Shown: in pieces, positions 35,594 to 46,390 of the stretch
Layout: each line of letters opens with the position of its first letter
Position numbering within the stretch: position 1 is the first letter of the stretch
From: Phlebiopsis flavidoalba
Taxonomy: Eukaryota > Basidiomycota > Agaricomycetes > Polyporales > Phanerochaetaceae
Direction: 5' to 3'
Length of the DNA: 64,000 bases
Assembly: GCA_035772785.1 (NCBI GenBank)
Contig: JAOCPU010000001.1
Coordinates: 620,001-684,000, forward strand
Made by a program: the position numbers and the translations under genes
The notes under the pieces: model-generated
What the model saw: only the letters and a program-made list of their open reading frames with translations
Database searches by the model: none
Told to the model about the DNA's origin: nothing

Positions 35594-37087
35594 TTGAGGA
35601 GATAGTTGCGAAGTTCTCTCTCAACGAGGAACAACAAAGAGCATTTGTCATTGCAGCGCATCATGTAACGACGCCACAGCCACGACCGTTACGGATGTAT
35701 CTCGGAGGTATGGCTGGTACAGGTAAGAGCCAGGTAATCAAAGCACTGATGGAATTTTTCGAAACCCGAAACGAAGGATACCGTTTTGAGGTACTTGCAC
35801 CTACAGGAAGTGCTGCATGCCTTGTGGGAGGATCCACGTATCATTCTGCGCTATCATTTGGTCACAAAAAGGTCATAACCGCTAAGGTTTTGGAAAGTAT
35901 TCGAGAAAGAATGAAGGACAAAGACGTTATATTTTTAGATGAGATCTCAATGGTGTCTTGCGGAGAGCTCTTTCGCATAAGCGAGTATTTGACGCAAGCA
36001 TTTGGTCAGGACGAGTTTGGCTTTGGAGGTAAGCACGTAATATTTGCGGGCGATTTTGCGCAGCTCCCACCTTGTACGAAGCCACCGATCTCACTGTATA
36101 ATGGGGGCCTTACGGCCAAAGACGGTGCCATGACTGCAGATCGTCAAAAAGCTGCCCTGGGACAAAGTATATGGCACACCTTCACAACGGTAGTTCTTTT
36201 GAGGCAGAACATGCGCCAAACTGCGATGACCGAACGTGACAAAGGATATCGCGCGGCATTGGAGAACATGCGTTTCAACGATTGCACTGCGGATGACATC
36301 ACGTTGCTTAACAGCATGGTCAACTCGAGACGCTCTGATGGATATAACTTCAGTGATGCTCGCTTTCGTGACGTGTCGATCATAACGGCAAGAAATGCTC
36401 ACAGAGACGCTATTAACGAGTATCAGGTGATCAGATTTGCCAAAGATAAGGGGCAACCCCTCCAGACATTCTATTCTAGAGACCTTCTCACAAGGCCAAA
36501 TGCATCTGAGTCTGTACGCCAGACTCAGAAGAGATTTAGTAGAAGCAAGGATCCGAGACGCAAAACAAACGTACCATCCAGGAGACTTCAAAATATGCTG
36601 TGGGAGCTATCTCCAAGTATGACAGACCACCTCCCTGGCAAGCTTTCGTTATGTGTCGGGCTCCCAGTAATGCTCAAAAACAACGAGGCAACAGAGCTCT
36701 GTGCAACTAATGGGGCAGAAGGAGTCGTGGTTGATTGGAATGCTCGTGTCGATAATGAAGGACGGTCACACCTGAGCACTTTATTCGTTAAGCTTACGAA
36801 CCCCTCCACGAGTAATACGCATACCAGGTTTGGACGAGAACGTAATTCCCATCACGTGCTCGAATGTCAAGATATCGTGCACGCTTCTAGATGATAGCAT
36901 ACAGTGGATTCATCGAGAACAGGTTCAAGTGCTCCCCAACTTTGCGATGACAGACTACGCTTCACAGGGCCGTACGAGACACGTCAATGTGGTGGACCTC
37001 AAGTTTTGCAAAGGACACCAGTCAGTGTACACCGCCCTCTCTCGTAGTTCTACTGTGGACGGAACACTTCATCTTAAGACCCTTTAA
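35594..37087 (+). CDS. Helitron PIF1-like superfamily 1B DNA helicase domain
   Basis: ATP-dependent helicase that unwinds donor DNA. It begins EEIVAKFSLNEEQQRAF. Walker A is GGMAGTGKS (about 35702), Walker B FLDEIS (35934), and motif III is in HVIFAGDFAQLPP (36028). Motif IV/Arg-finger region is VLLRQNMRQ. Motifs V-VI are MTDYASQGRTRHVNVVDL and YTALSRSS (36945-37060). The 35695-36894 stretch is open for 399 codons, and a single frame change near 36830 leads into the last part. This is the best-preserved part of the element. Confidence 0.88.
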
Positions 37088-38364
37088 CACTACGAAAATT
37101 ACAGGTGGCATGGTGCCAGACCTCCGACGGGAGTTCAGAGAGCTTGAAATTCTGAACGACGTCACAAGACTCAAATATTATGGGCATTTGCCCAGTGACT
37201 TTGATCCTGGGATCGCACGGCAGCACGTTATTCATGCTTATCAGCGATGGAAAGGAAAACGATACGTACCCCGAGATGTACATCGAGCAATGGACTGGTC
37301 ACAGGAGATACCGAGTTACAGTTGCTGTCATCCTCGGAAAAATGGTCTGTACTTGGTACCTCAAAGAGAGAACCTCGACCTAGCAGAAGACAGACTGTGA
37401 GTGGCGCGAAACGAAAAACGCGCGCGATGGATAACGTTATGCCGAATAAGCGTCTTAAAACTAATCATCAGCATACTCATGACTCTAGCTCATCAATAGT
37501 CGCGGCAAACAAATAGCGACATGGACGATCACAACACGTCTGACTACGTTATGAGCTTCTCTCAAAGCGGAGATGATACAACGTGCGCCCTGGACTCATT
37601 ACTAACCATATTGGCCAGCATAGGTCCAGACAATTCTATTTATGGCGACATCAGCTCCCCGGTCTTGCATTCCACACTGACAGCTTTAAAACCGGTACAC
37701 TCAAGACAAAACAAGCCTCGCTGCTATTCGGAATGGATTGCATGATTTTTTGAAGCGTAACTTCCCCGCGTCGTACGGAACGGGTAGGACTTCAATCAGC
37801 TCCTTGGCGCGAATGTTCCTGACGCCGCGACTCCCTATTGGTCGCTCAAAACTGGTGTGTACCAGATGCATGGGCCCCGAAGAGGGAGCCGATGTGCTAT
37901 ACGACCCTGTGTGGACGTGGTTCTCCCCTCCCATGGGCGTTGGAATGAGACAAAAGACAGTGCAAAGTATTGTTGAGGATATACTGACTGGTACCATGAG
38001 ATATAGCTGCCCTCGTTGTTCCAGCCCGTCCACATGCTCACAAAGGATGATTGTGTGGAAACTGCTCCGCCTCTGATCTGTGTGGAAGTACTTTACGATT
38101 TCTTTACGCCCTCAGTCTGCGGAGCTCGTTATATCAAACGTACGCGCTGACAACGTAGACATTCGATTTTGCTTGCGCGGCGTTGTTCTCTATGGAAACG
38201 AGCACTTTGTACCTCGTGTTGTGCGAGACGATGGGAGCGTATGGAAGGAAGATGAAGTGGACCGCTCTATGAGGTTTGAAGGCTGGTTCGATCAAGGAGA
38301 GAGCGACTGGTACAGTGCGGACGGATATAAAGCATGTCTTCTCATATATTCGCGATGTAAATGA
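37088..38364 (+). CDS. Helitron C-terminal part with cysteine-peptidase-like domain
   Basis: After the helicase come a KITGGMVPDLRREFRELEIL block, a WKGKRYVPRDVHRAMDWS block and a basic tail (SGAKRKTRAMDNV). A papain-like (USP/UCH or OTU-type) domain then appears: CALDSLLTILASIG with a candidate nucleophile Cys (37584), FLKRNFPASYGTGR, two Cys pairs (CTRCMGPE and CPRCSS) resembling a zinc ribbon, and LRGVVLYGNEHFVPRVV with a candidate catalytic His (about 38202) before ADGYKACLLIY. Such a domain could process the polyprotein or remove ubiquitin; this is inference. Frames change near 37090, 37510, 37740 and 38070. Confidence 0.65.
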
Positions 38365-39099
38365 TGACTTCGACTGTAGTGTATACATGAACCAAATTCT
38401 ATCAACACAGAATTGTCCCAAAGCACTGTGATGCGTGACGTACTTCTTAACGCGAACAGTATTTTCTTGTGCTAACCCACATTCGCTCTGAAGGGGGCTT
38501 GAATAATTTGGTCGTCTGATTGAGACGATTGTATTGGAGTATAGGACGTGACTACACGTCCGTAATCTTGACGCCATGAATCATAGGCCACACATTGTTA
38601 CAGTAGACCTATAGTAGGAATCTCAAGGGGGTATGTAGGCGACCTATGCTTTGTTGTTACTGTATGATTGAGCCCCCGAGAGGGCTATTCGCTACGCATT
38701 CAAGTCGTAACTGTTCTCCCGCAACGTCACTTTAGATACCACGTTAGCTATGTTCAAATCATTAATTGGTGCATTTTATAAGCACTAGACCTTGGTTTGG
38801 CTGACTGAACGACTCTCTCTCCTCGCAGCAGCCCCTTGCACCTCTCGCCGTTACAATCTATTATCATTGATCGATATACGTTTTATGGTCAGCTTGAACA
38901 GCGCTACGAGGTTCGTCAAACTGAATGAAGCAATGTATATATGTGAAGTGGAGGTTGCAGAGATTCTCCACGGGCTTTCAATACAATACAGGCGGCAATA
39001 AGAGCCTTTGAGCGCGACGTACACGGCTGCCGAGGGGCTAATGACTGTTTTGGGAATGAGTGACGACCCAAGCGCTGAAAACATAGAGCTTCGCTCACC
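38365..39099. other. Region downstream of Helitron coding sequence
   Basis: It probably contains the 3' end of the Helitron. A short hairpin (AGCCC, loop, GGGCT) lies at about 38670-38686. No gene was recognised and no CTRR terminus could be fixed. Confidence 0.3.
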
Positions 39100-39810
39100 C
39101 TAATCTATCCAGAACCGTGGAACTGTGGGGATTCTGCCTGCGTACTCGTAGAATGTTTGACAATAATATCGTGCCGCCTCCGACTCGAAACGCTCCACCT
39201 TGTGTCTTGGGGTCTTCGCCGTGATAACAGTTTTGTCGAAGTCACTTGGGTGATCAGGCCAGAGCACTAGGACTTGACGCAGGCCCTCAAGGCTTTGGGT
39301 GCGGTGCTCAATTTTGTCCGCGAACAAGCCTACCCCCCGACGCGCGGCGGAAGGCGTGGGACGATGAAGTCATTGTCCGCGTAAACCTTTGAAAGGCGCT
39401 CGCGACGAGCCTCTTCGTCGGCATCCGTACCTTTAGCGGCCTTCCGTACCATGCTCTTGTCTAGTTCGTATAGTTCGATGCGGAACTCCATCTCCGTCAA
39501 TTCCCACAATATTTCCAACAGCGACCTTTCGACGCTGTGCGCGCGCGGTGTCTCTCTCAGCGCGTGGTCTGAGAGTTCAGTTTGCCTCCACTTGACGGAG
39601 ACGGGCTGTGGGGTTCGCCAGGTGATTGACGAGCCACCGAAGGTATCTTTGAAAAATGTACAAGTGTCTTCTCGTTGACGTTGGCGCTTGGCATTTTGGG
39701 CTGTGCTACGTTCTTTTGATTTTTCCAGGGCCTTGAATCGCCACGTCACGCCCTGCCTTGTGATCCTCGATAGACTGCTCGGGGAAACGCGCCAAGTATA
39801 AACGCCACAT
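39100..39810 (-). CDS. Conserved-looking basidiomycete hypothetical protein
   Basis: Proposed start MWRLYLARFPEQS at 39810. Then come KALEKSKERSTAQNAKRQRQ, LLEILWELTEMEFRIELYEL, YADNDFIVPRLPPRVGG, and, after a shift, GLFADKIEHRTQSLEGLRQV, LVLWPDHPSDFD and ARYYCQTFYEYAGRIPTVPR, ending WID. The layout resembles uncharacterised Polyporales-type proteins that I remember, with an aromatic-rich C-terminus, but the function is unknown. One frame break is explained by a six-G run at 39333-39338 (five G would keep the frame); another lies near 39750. A TATA-like element is about 85 bp upstream. Confidence 0.5.
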
Positions 39811-39888
39811 TGTGGGACTAGGCGCAGTATACCGGGGCAGCTTGCAAAGCCGAGACAGAACTCTGACTGCGTATTTCTAGCCAGTGAG

Positions 39889-39904
39889 CGATATAGGTAT
39901 ATAG
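39889..39904 (-). promoter_or_regulatory. TATA-like element of the 39810 gene
   Basis: The minus strand reads CTATATACCTATAT about 85 nt before the proposed ATG at 39810, a plausible TATA-box position. Confidence 0.35.
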
Positions 39905-40059
39905 ACGTCCCGCGGAGTTACGTCCTGTCGCAGAAGTTGCCACAAATTGCGCCTCGGGGCAGCCAGACACCAATTCGATCCTGATCGCCTGGTACACGAG
40001 CAAGCCAATTGATCCTTTCTAGCCCATTCTGCCAGGCGGGTACTCGCTTAGTGAGCAAA

Positions 40060-41384
40060 GGATGCGGCAAGTCTGGCAAACGGTCGGCTCCACGCGGAGG
40101 TGCTGCGGCGCCTCTAGTTCATATGACAAATTGAAAGCCAAGTAAATAAAACTTACCCTGGCTTTTCTTAGGCGGATTTTCATCTTAGGCGTACGTGACG
40201 AGCCTTTTGCGACCTTGATTGGATGGTGTGAGGTTGGACTCGAAGATCCATGATCAATGCTGGGATCGAAAGGCAACGGGACTAGTTCGACGTCTAAGAC
40301 CGAGCGTGACTGCGCCCAAATGAGACTTATTAGCTCCTGTCCGACTTGAACGTGGAGGTTGGATGGCCCCATAAGCTCGGTAGCCACAGGAGGTGGAAGA
40401 CTGAATCGTACAACGAGTGGAGATTTGTGAATGATCGGGGTACCGCCTCGCTTCGTATGAGAAACCACGTGGGTGCACAGCAGTGTATAACGTCGCCGCC
40501 ACCGTCTTGTCTGATGTAAAACCCCCAATAACGCCTTGGCCGTCGAGTCCTAGATTCAGCGGTAGAGGGGAGGCGGGATCACATGTGATTGCGAGGGCAG
40601 AATTCGTAATCCATTGTTCCCATGCCCAGAGCTCCAAGCAACATCGTTGTAGATGGCCCCATTGAGAGATACACTCTCTCATTGTGCTGGGGAACGCGAA
40701 AAGCATGGAGGGCGAGTGACACTTTCGCCCTCAGGGACTTGTGCATCGTGAGCGACGAGTCCGCATCCTCAGGGTTTCGACTGTTTGAAAGACGGAGGGA
40801 ACTGGGCGAAGCGTTCGTCCCATGTCCTTGATACTGGTGACATGTCTCGCTTGGCAACAACTGAAGAACTCGACTGCCTTACAAAGAGAGCCGTAGACCT
40901 TGGGTTCAAGACGATAATAGCATCCATGCGATGTATTGTCATCTGTTTGTTCGAGATGTGTGGTATTCGGCGTGACCCACAGTATAGCGGCGATATGATT
41001 GGCGGCTGGCTGTCGCGGGACAAATACCAAGTGCGTGGATGAGGCGGAACGACCTGCGCTGTAACAATGGGATCTGCTAGCCCGAATCTCCCGTCTATTC
41101 GCATGGAGACCTGTGGTTGTTGGCGACCTAGGAGCGGTTCAGGTACCCAATCCATGTTTAAGGCTTTTGACAGTCCATTTTCCCGTCTTTGCTCCTGGCT
41201 TCCACCTTTCCTCGGAACCAATTATCCTCAGTGTCAAGAGTCGAATGTGTGGTAGCAGACGGCGTAACTGGGCTGATTGCTTGTGGAACGGAATTCGCCA
41301 TTGACGAAGAAGGCATGACGCAACGTGTAGTGGACGAGACCCAGCAACAGATAAAGAGTCGGATATGAATGGCGACGTAATCAA
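40060..41384 (-). CDS. Hypothetical gene, Pro/Ser- and Lys/Arg-rich product
   Basis: Partially readable minus-strand coding sequence. The clearest part is LMGPSNLHVQVGQELISLIW, then DVELVPLPFDPSIDHGSS, and the basic KVAKGSSRTPKMKIRLRKAR, which ends at a gtaagt donor near 40156 with an acceptor near 40115. Upstream, KSLRAKVSLALHAFRVPQ may belong to the same gene. Indels prevent a reliable model. No family is recognised. Basic clusters could act as nuclear-localisation signals (inference). Confidence 0.3.
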
Positions 41385-42656
41385 AGATGACGATGGATCA
41401 TGTACATGTGGCGACGTAAGCTCGATATGGAGGTGGTCCTACAAGCACAGGCGGAGACGCGAAATTTGATATGCTGACGCGAGGAGGTGAACTGTCCCCA
41501 ACTCTGGACCGAGGTTGCCCGCTGGCAGGGTGGAGATGCTCAAATCTTGGTCTTTTGGGTAAAGGAGGTGCGCATCAACCTTGCTGGTGCTCAAAGAGGC
41601 GAGTGAAGATGGAGATGGGGTGCTCGAGGGTGAGCTCGATGGGGACCTGTCCCGGCGCGAGGTTTTTTGACAAAGCCCATATCCGTCGGGTCGTGGTCGG
41701 GGGTGGGATAGGCGGTAGAACAATAAGGATCCAGTCGTAGTGCGGGGCCACAGGCCTGACACTGATTTACGTGAGGCACGCCGTTTAGGGCTGTACTATA
41801 TAGCGCGCTAAAGGCGCTGGACCAAGAGCGTAGGAAGAATCCTGCGCCAAAGAAAATCCTATATGGAGATTATGTCCAAGAACTATCTGTGATTGGGAAA
41901 ATAGAGAGTGTGTGAAAGAAGGAGTGCATGACTACGAATGACACGGCGATACTTACAGTTCTCGTCAAGAGACTTGTAGCTCAACAAGCGTGTTGTCCCG
42001 CGTAGGTTGTGTTTGAATATTTGAATGTCTACTGAGCGTATGTAACCAACAGATACGGTCAGGGACTGCACCGTTACCTCACGAGAGAGCACCTAGTACG
42101 GCTTTCCGATAGGCGTAGAAAAATGCGTCTGAATGACGTAGCAGATTGCACAATGTGTGGCGCACCTTTTTCGGTATCACAGCTTACAGGAAAGACTGTT
42201 AGAGATTTCGACACCGCATGTTAGTCAGAGGAAACGAGAGCAAAGACACCGTAGATTTTGAATACGTACTAGCATACGACGGCGAAGGGCGCAGGGTCAT
42301 GGCGTCAGGTCGTGCGTCGTGCGCGTCGTGCGTGCGCCAATCGAAGCAGAATGACGCAATCAAGATTACGTAACCCAACGGGCGCCAAATAAACAGTGTC
42401 AGACATGGTTGAATTTTTCGTGGTATCTTCACCAGCGACCACAGTCACCATAACGGCCATTGCGCGCGCGCATCCAAACACATTGGGTCTCTTGGACAAC
42501 GTTTCATAACCAATGGTGTGTAGTATGAGATTACTCGCTAGTCTCCGGTTCTGAACTTAAATAACGAACAGCAGCCTCTTCAACCGCAACACCACACCCT
42601 TAGTCTCATTAGTCAAGGGACGGCTCCTAGCTTCGCAAGCTCAGAGCCTACGTGGT
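41385..42656. other. Gene-poor tract
   Basis: Only short frames. A minus-strand Ser/Pro-rich frame at 41439-41762 has no recognisable domain. Confidence 0.3.
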
Positions 42657-43894
42657 GGTGCGGTCTGTACGTGAGCTGTGCCTTGGTATCTTCTTCGCCG
42701 AACCTTGAACCTTGGACCTCGGACCTCGGACCTCGGACCTCCCCGGCCACGTCTCCCTCCTGACGGCTGGTCTCGGTCAATCGCGTCTGTTCACCAACGT
42801 TTTATTGTCGTCGACTACCACTGCTACGAACAAGAGAAGGAACTGTGTGCGCAAAGATCACAACGGTCAGTCAATGTTCCTACATCTACTTCCCAAAAAT
42901 ATTGCATTATGGACCACAAGTGGTGGAGACGTAGAGTACTTGACTTGATGTTGATGGGCCGCACATGCCCATGCGTCAAATACTCGCAGTCGAACCAGAG
43001 GCCTAGATGGAGACGTAGAGCACTTGATGTTGATGGGCCGCACAACCGCCCATGCCCCATGCGTCAAATACTCGCAGTCGAACTAGAGGCCTAGATGGAG
43101 ACGTAGAGCACTTGATGTTGATGGGCCGCACATTCCATGCCATGCGTCAAAATACTGCCCAGTGCGTCAAATACTCACAGTCGAACCACACCTTATTTTC
43201 TCTTCATGCGCGCTTGAACATGAGGGGATGTCGAAGAGCCGCACCATGCTCATCTGTCCACGAGTGTACTAGCTGTACGAAGTGTGGCGTATTACCGCCG
43301 CGCCGCCAGTTTCCACGCTTTCGATCTATTTGTATGTGAACATTTGCTGACTTCTTTTAACTTCATAGACATCGCGTGCTGGGATACGCCTCATGAAGGC
43401 AAGTCGTATCCTTTGTTGGAAACAAGTCGTTACTAAAACGTCGTATAGACACGCTCTGGACGCATTACCGCACCTGAAGACGCGAGACTAGCTGGGGTGG
43501 CCCGGACAAGGCTTAGGCGCATTGAAGTCCTGAAATACCGATTGCGACTTTGGAAGTTTGCTGGGGGAAGCTCTGGAGCGGGAAGACAAGCGAGTACAGG
43601 ACGATAAGGACGAAGACGAAACGGATGGGTGGGAAACGGAGCACAAGATTGGTCCATTTCTCAAGTCCTTGAACGCTCCTGCCGAGTCTGGTTGCCTCGC
43701 ACATCCCCTGTCGAACCCTACGACCTACCCGTGTTCAGTCAATCATGATGGCGCTGGTCCGGGACTACACAGCACCCCTGACTCCGACGAAGGATCTGAA
43801 CGGCCAGATCAAGACCACCATCGAGCACCGAAAGAAGCGCAAGTCCAACGAGCGCTCCAAGGCGAGATCCAAAGCATACACGAAGAGAAGTGAC
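42657..43894 (+). repeat. Inverted-duplicate copy 2 with truncated Tet-like N-terminus
   Basis: This copy is the reverse orientation of 12100-13207, about 30 kb away. It contains the start MMALVRDYTAPLTPTKDLNG at 43745 and reads to RKKRKSNERSKARSK. Similarity then stops abruptly after AAGCATACACGAAGAGA (about 43894), so the catalytic domain is absent. Upstream, a readable frame EREDKRVQDDKDEDETDGWE (from 43575) suggests that coding sequence may extend 5' of the Met. Compared with copy 1 it has an internal triplication at 42923-43190. Confidence 0.85.
42923..43190. repeat. Local triplication, period 85-88 bp
   Basis: TGGAGACGTAGAG starts units near 42923, 43008 and 43096. Each continues to ACTTGATGTTGATGGGCCGC, GCGTCAAATACTC and CAGTCGAAC. 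Copy 1 of the inverted duplication has this unit once, so the amplification arose after duplication or is an assembly artefact. Confidence 0.85.
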
Positions 43895-44214
43895 CAAGTC
43901 GGGCGTCGACTAGCGTCGCCTAGTAATATCCGGGTCGCGCAATTTTGCTTAGGACGTCAGCGCGTCAGCTGTCATGCCTATGAGCCTTCACGGAGACATT
44001 GGAAGGCGCGTGTATTCCATGATCCCTCTTAACATGATAGAAGCGGATGATTACAAGAATAAGCTGCGACACGCTTCGAAAACGTCGGAAACAGAAGACT
44101 GGGACTTATTTTTTCCTTGCGCATGTACTTAGTCATCCCCCGTACGCTTGTCGTGGCAGGTTTTATCGTCAGATCTTGGTATGTTTCCCATCGCATGTAT
44201 GTCAGATATCCCTC

Positions 44215-44425
44215 GTCTACCGAGCAATAAACAAACTCAGTTTCGAACACCATGTACCAAATCCAGAAATCGGACATGAAGTCGCGATAAACCTTAGAAA
44301 TTAACTGCACTGCATCGTGTTCGTACCGAGCAATAAACAAACTCAGTTCCAACACCATGTACCAAATCCAGAAATCGGACATGAAGTCGCGATAAACCTT
44401 AGAAATCAACTGCACTGCGTCGTGT
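44215..44425. repeat. Near-perfect tandem duplication, unit about 104 bp
   Basis: TACCGAGCAATAAACAAACT begins both units (about 44219 and 44322). Both continue through CACCATGTACCAAATCCAG, CGGACATGAAGTCGCG and AACTGCACTGC. They differ at only a handful of positions. Confidence 0.9.
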
Positions 44426-44810
44426 TTCATGAATTGATGAGGGTGTCATCTTGACCAAAATAAACGAACGCTTGCGATAGCGCTAGTGGCGTCGTGTAAA
44501 TCAGCAATTACCACAACACATGCATACAACATCATAGGTACGTATCCAATTGAACTGCATTACAGAACAGTCTTGTATAAAGGACTACAGCGCACCGGGG
44601 TGGAAGACCCAACTTCGCTCACATTACCTAAATCCTCCGCTGTTTTCGCCAATCCTGCTCTTTGCCAACTTATAATGGTGTCACGCACGCCCAAGCAAAA
44701 CCTCGTAAGTTTTTTACCATAACCTTACATCTCCACTTTGTGCTCATAAGATGATATAGCAAACGCGTTGACGTTGTCAACCTGGACGCTGCTAGTGTGG
44801 ACACCTGTCG

Positions 44811-46239
44811 ATGCAGACGCTTTCGCCAACAACGTCTCCTTCCCAGACACTGCGCACAGTCCCCTCCCTTCGTCCCCTCTTAGCTCACCCCGAGCCAAGC
44901 GAAGGAGCACCAAATGACAACGCGCGGCCGCCTGCTACTCCGACTCCGAGACAGTCACCACAGCTGCCATCCTCCCTTCCGTGCAGAACTCGAGAATCCA
45001 CCACCCACGAGCTTTCTACGCCGGTTCCCACTCGTCTGAATAGCCCCGTCACACCTAGTTCCAGAGCCTCTTCGAAATCAGTCCACACACCTAGCCTTAG
45101 ATCCTCTTTGACGCCTATTCATGGCTCAGGGCACAGCCCTAGGTCCCCCACAACCCGTATGAGCTACCGAACATTGTTCAAAGTGTCCGATGAAGGTACG
45201 GCGGTGTTCTTATTCTGATTACACACGCTGAACTTTGTCACTTCAGAGTCCCCCGGCATGTCCTAGTGTCACGTCTCCAAATAAGCAGGACCTTCTGGAA
45301 CTTGCCAGCACCGAACCTCCTAGTGAGGATGACAGCGAGGTGAAAACCCCTTCGTTCACATACATGGGGCGTGTCATAGCTGAACCCATTCACAGGACTT
45401 AATTACTGTCCATAGCAAAGCCGGGCTGACGGAAGAGCTCGCCCTCAGGCTGAACAAACTTGTTCGATATATTATCGTCCCGAGAGGTCCTGTTACTCAT
45501 TATAAACCACCACCTTCCTGTAAAGGATTTACTATGGGGACCAAATCTCTACGGATCACCGGATCTCAGTGACACGCTGTGCGATTCGGGTACAGTGGCC
45601 ACCGTCTGGGTTACGGGAGAAAAGTCCTCCCCGCGTGTAGTTTCGCGAAGAATGGCAAAACCTCGGCGTAAACAGGGCAATTCTACTACGCCCTATGCTG
45701 AAGAAGGATTTCGAGAAAAGCAACAGCTCTTCTGCGAGACCTCAGCAAGCCCCGAACTTCAGTAAGTCCCCTAGAAAAAAAAAGAATAGTCTTGGAAATG
45801 GTACTCACACGTGCGTACAAAATATGTAGTCGATCTTACGGGAGCCGATGGTATCTGGGCGAGTAGATGGGTGGGTACAAAGATGATGAGCGATGAAGAG
45901 GTGCTGTTTTTTTTTTTCAAATTGACTTACAGAACAATCTCTGACATCTCTCACAAGATACCCCTCTTCGATGAAGTTATACGATGTGCCTACTACTGCA
46001 GTCCGAGCGAAAAAAAATATATGCCGAGACTGCAAGTCACAGAAGTCGACGTCCCACGACATAGTAGTTCGTTGAAGCAACGATCATTCGTTGGCCGAAT
46101 CGTCGACCCTGACGGCCGTAAACTCACGAGATTCCGTAGGCACAACTGGCAGAGCTACAGAGCCGAACTTCGACTGCAATCGGTGTGGATGATTGATCGG
46201 CATGTGGAGCAGGACCATGGTTCCTTCCGACGACGTTAA
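44811..46239 (+). CDS. Hypothetical protein with disordered Pro/Ser-rich N-terminus
   Basis: Exon 1 (44811-45195) encodes about 128 Pro/Ser/Thr/Arg-rich residues. Later exons with good GT-AG borders encode SVTSPNKQDLLELASTEPPS with SEDDSE (45247-45339) and DLITVHSKAGLTEELALRLN (from 45396). A basic part is MAKPRRKQGNS. The C-terminal part is VDLTGADGIWASRWVGTKMM, then LFDEVIRCAYYCSPSEKKYM and IVDPDGRKLTRFRRHNW. Exon phases mismatch at two junctions, indicating indels. It resembles other basidiomycete-specific proteins with an acidic or Ser-rich N-terminus and a small ordered C-terminus. No known domain was recognised. Confidence 0.45.
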
Positions 46240-46289
46240 CATCTAGCTCCTTTGCGTGTTCATGTGCAGGAAAGTAGGCAGCCAGCTGA

Positions 46290-46390
46290 TTTTTTTCTAT
46301 TTATTGTTCGAAATATTTACTCTTTGCTCAAATATTTATTCATCGTTCAAGTGTTCATTCCTCCTTCAAATATTTATTTATAGTTACGTC
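46290..46390. repeat. AT-rich short tandem repeat
   Basis: Four diverged copies of a 22-26 bp unit, TTCAAATATTTATT with variants TTCGAAATATTTA and TTCAAGTGTTCATT. Confidence 0.7.

Larger units (their letters stand above)
31770..38364 (+). mobile_element. Autonomous-type Helitron (coding region), frameshifted
   Basis: One long plus-strand coding region reads in order: a Cys-rich N-terminal domain of the DUF6570 type, a Helitron_like_N/HUH Rep domain, a linker, a PIF1-like helicase and a C-terminal cysteine-peptidase-like domain. This is the known architecture of basidiomycete rolling-circle transposons. Protein motifs are well preserved, but the frame changes at least ten times by small indels. 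I could not define the ends: the 5' TC and the 3' hairpin plus CTRR were not located. An AGCCCCCGAGAGGGCT hairpin at about 38670 is not followed by CTRR. Limits given are those of the coding region. Confidence 0.85.

Noticed and set aside
38660..38700. Helitron 3' terminus at the AGCCC/GGGCT hairpin
   Set aside because: No CTRR follows at the expected distance, so the terminus is not supported.
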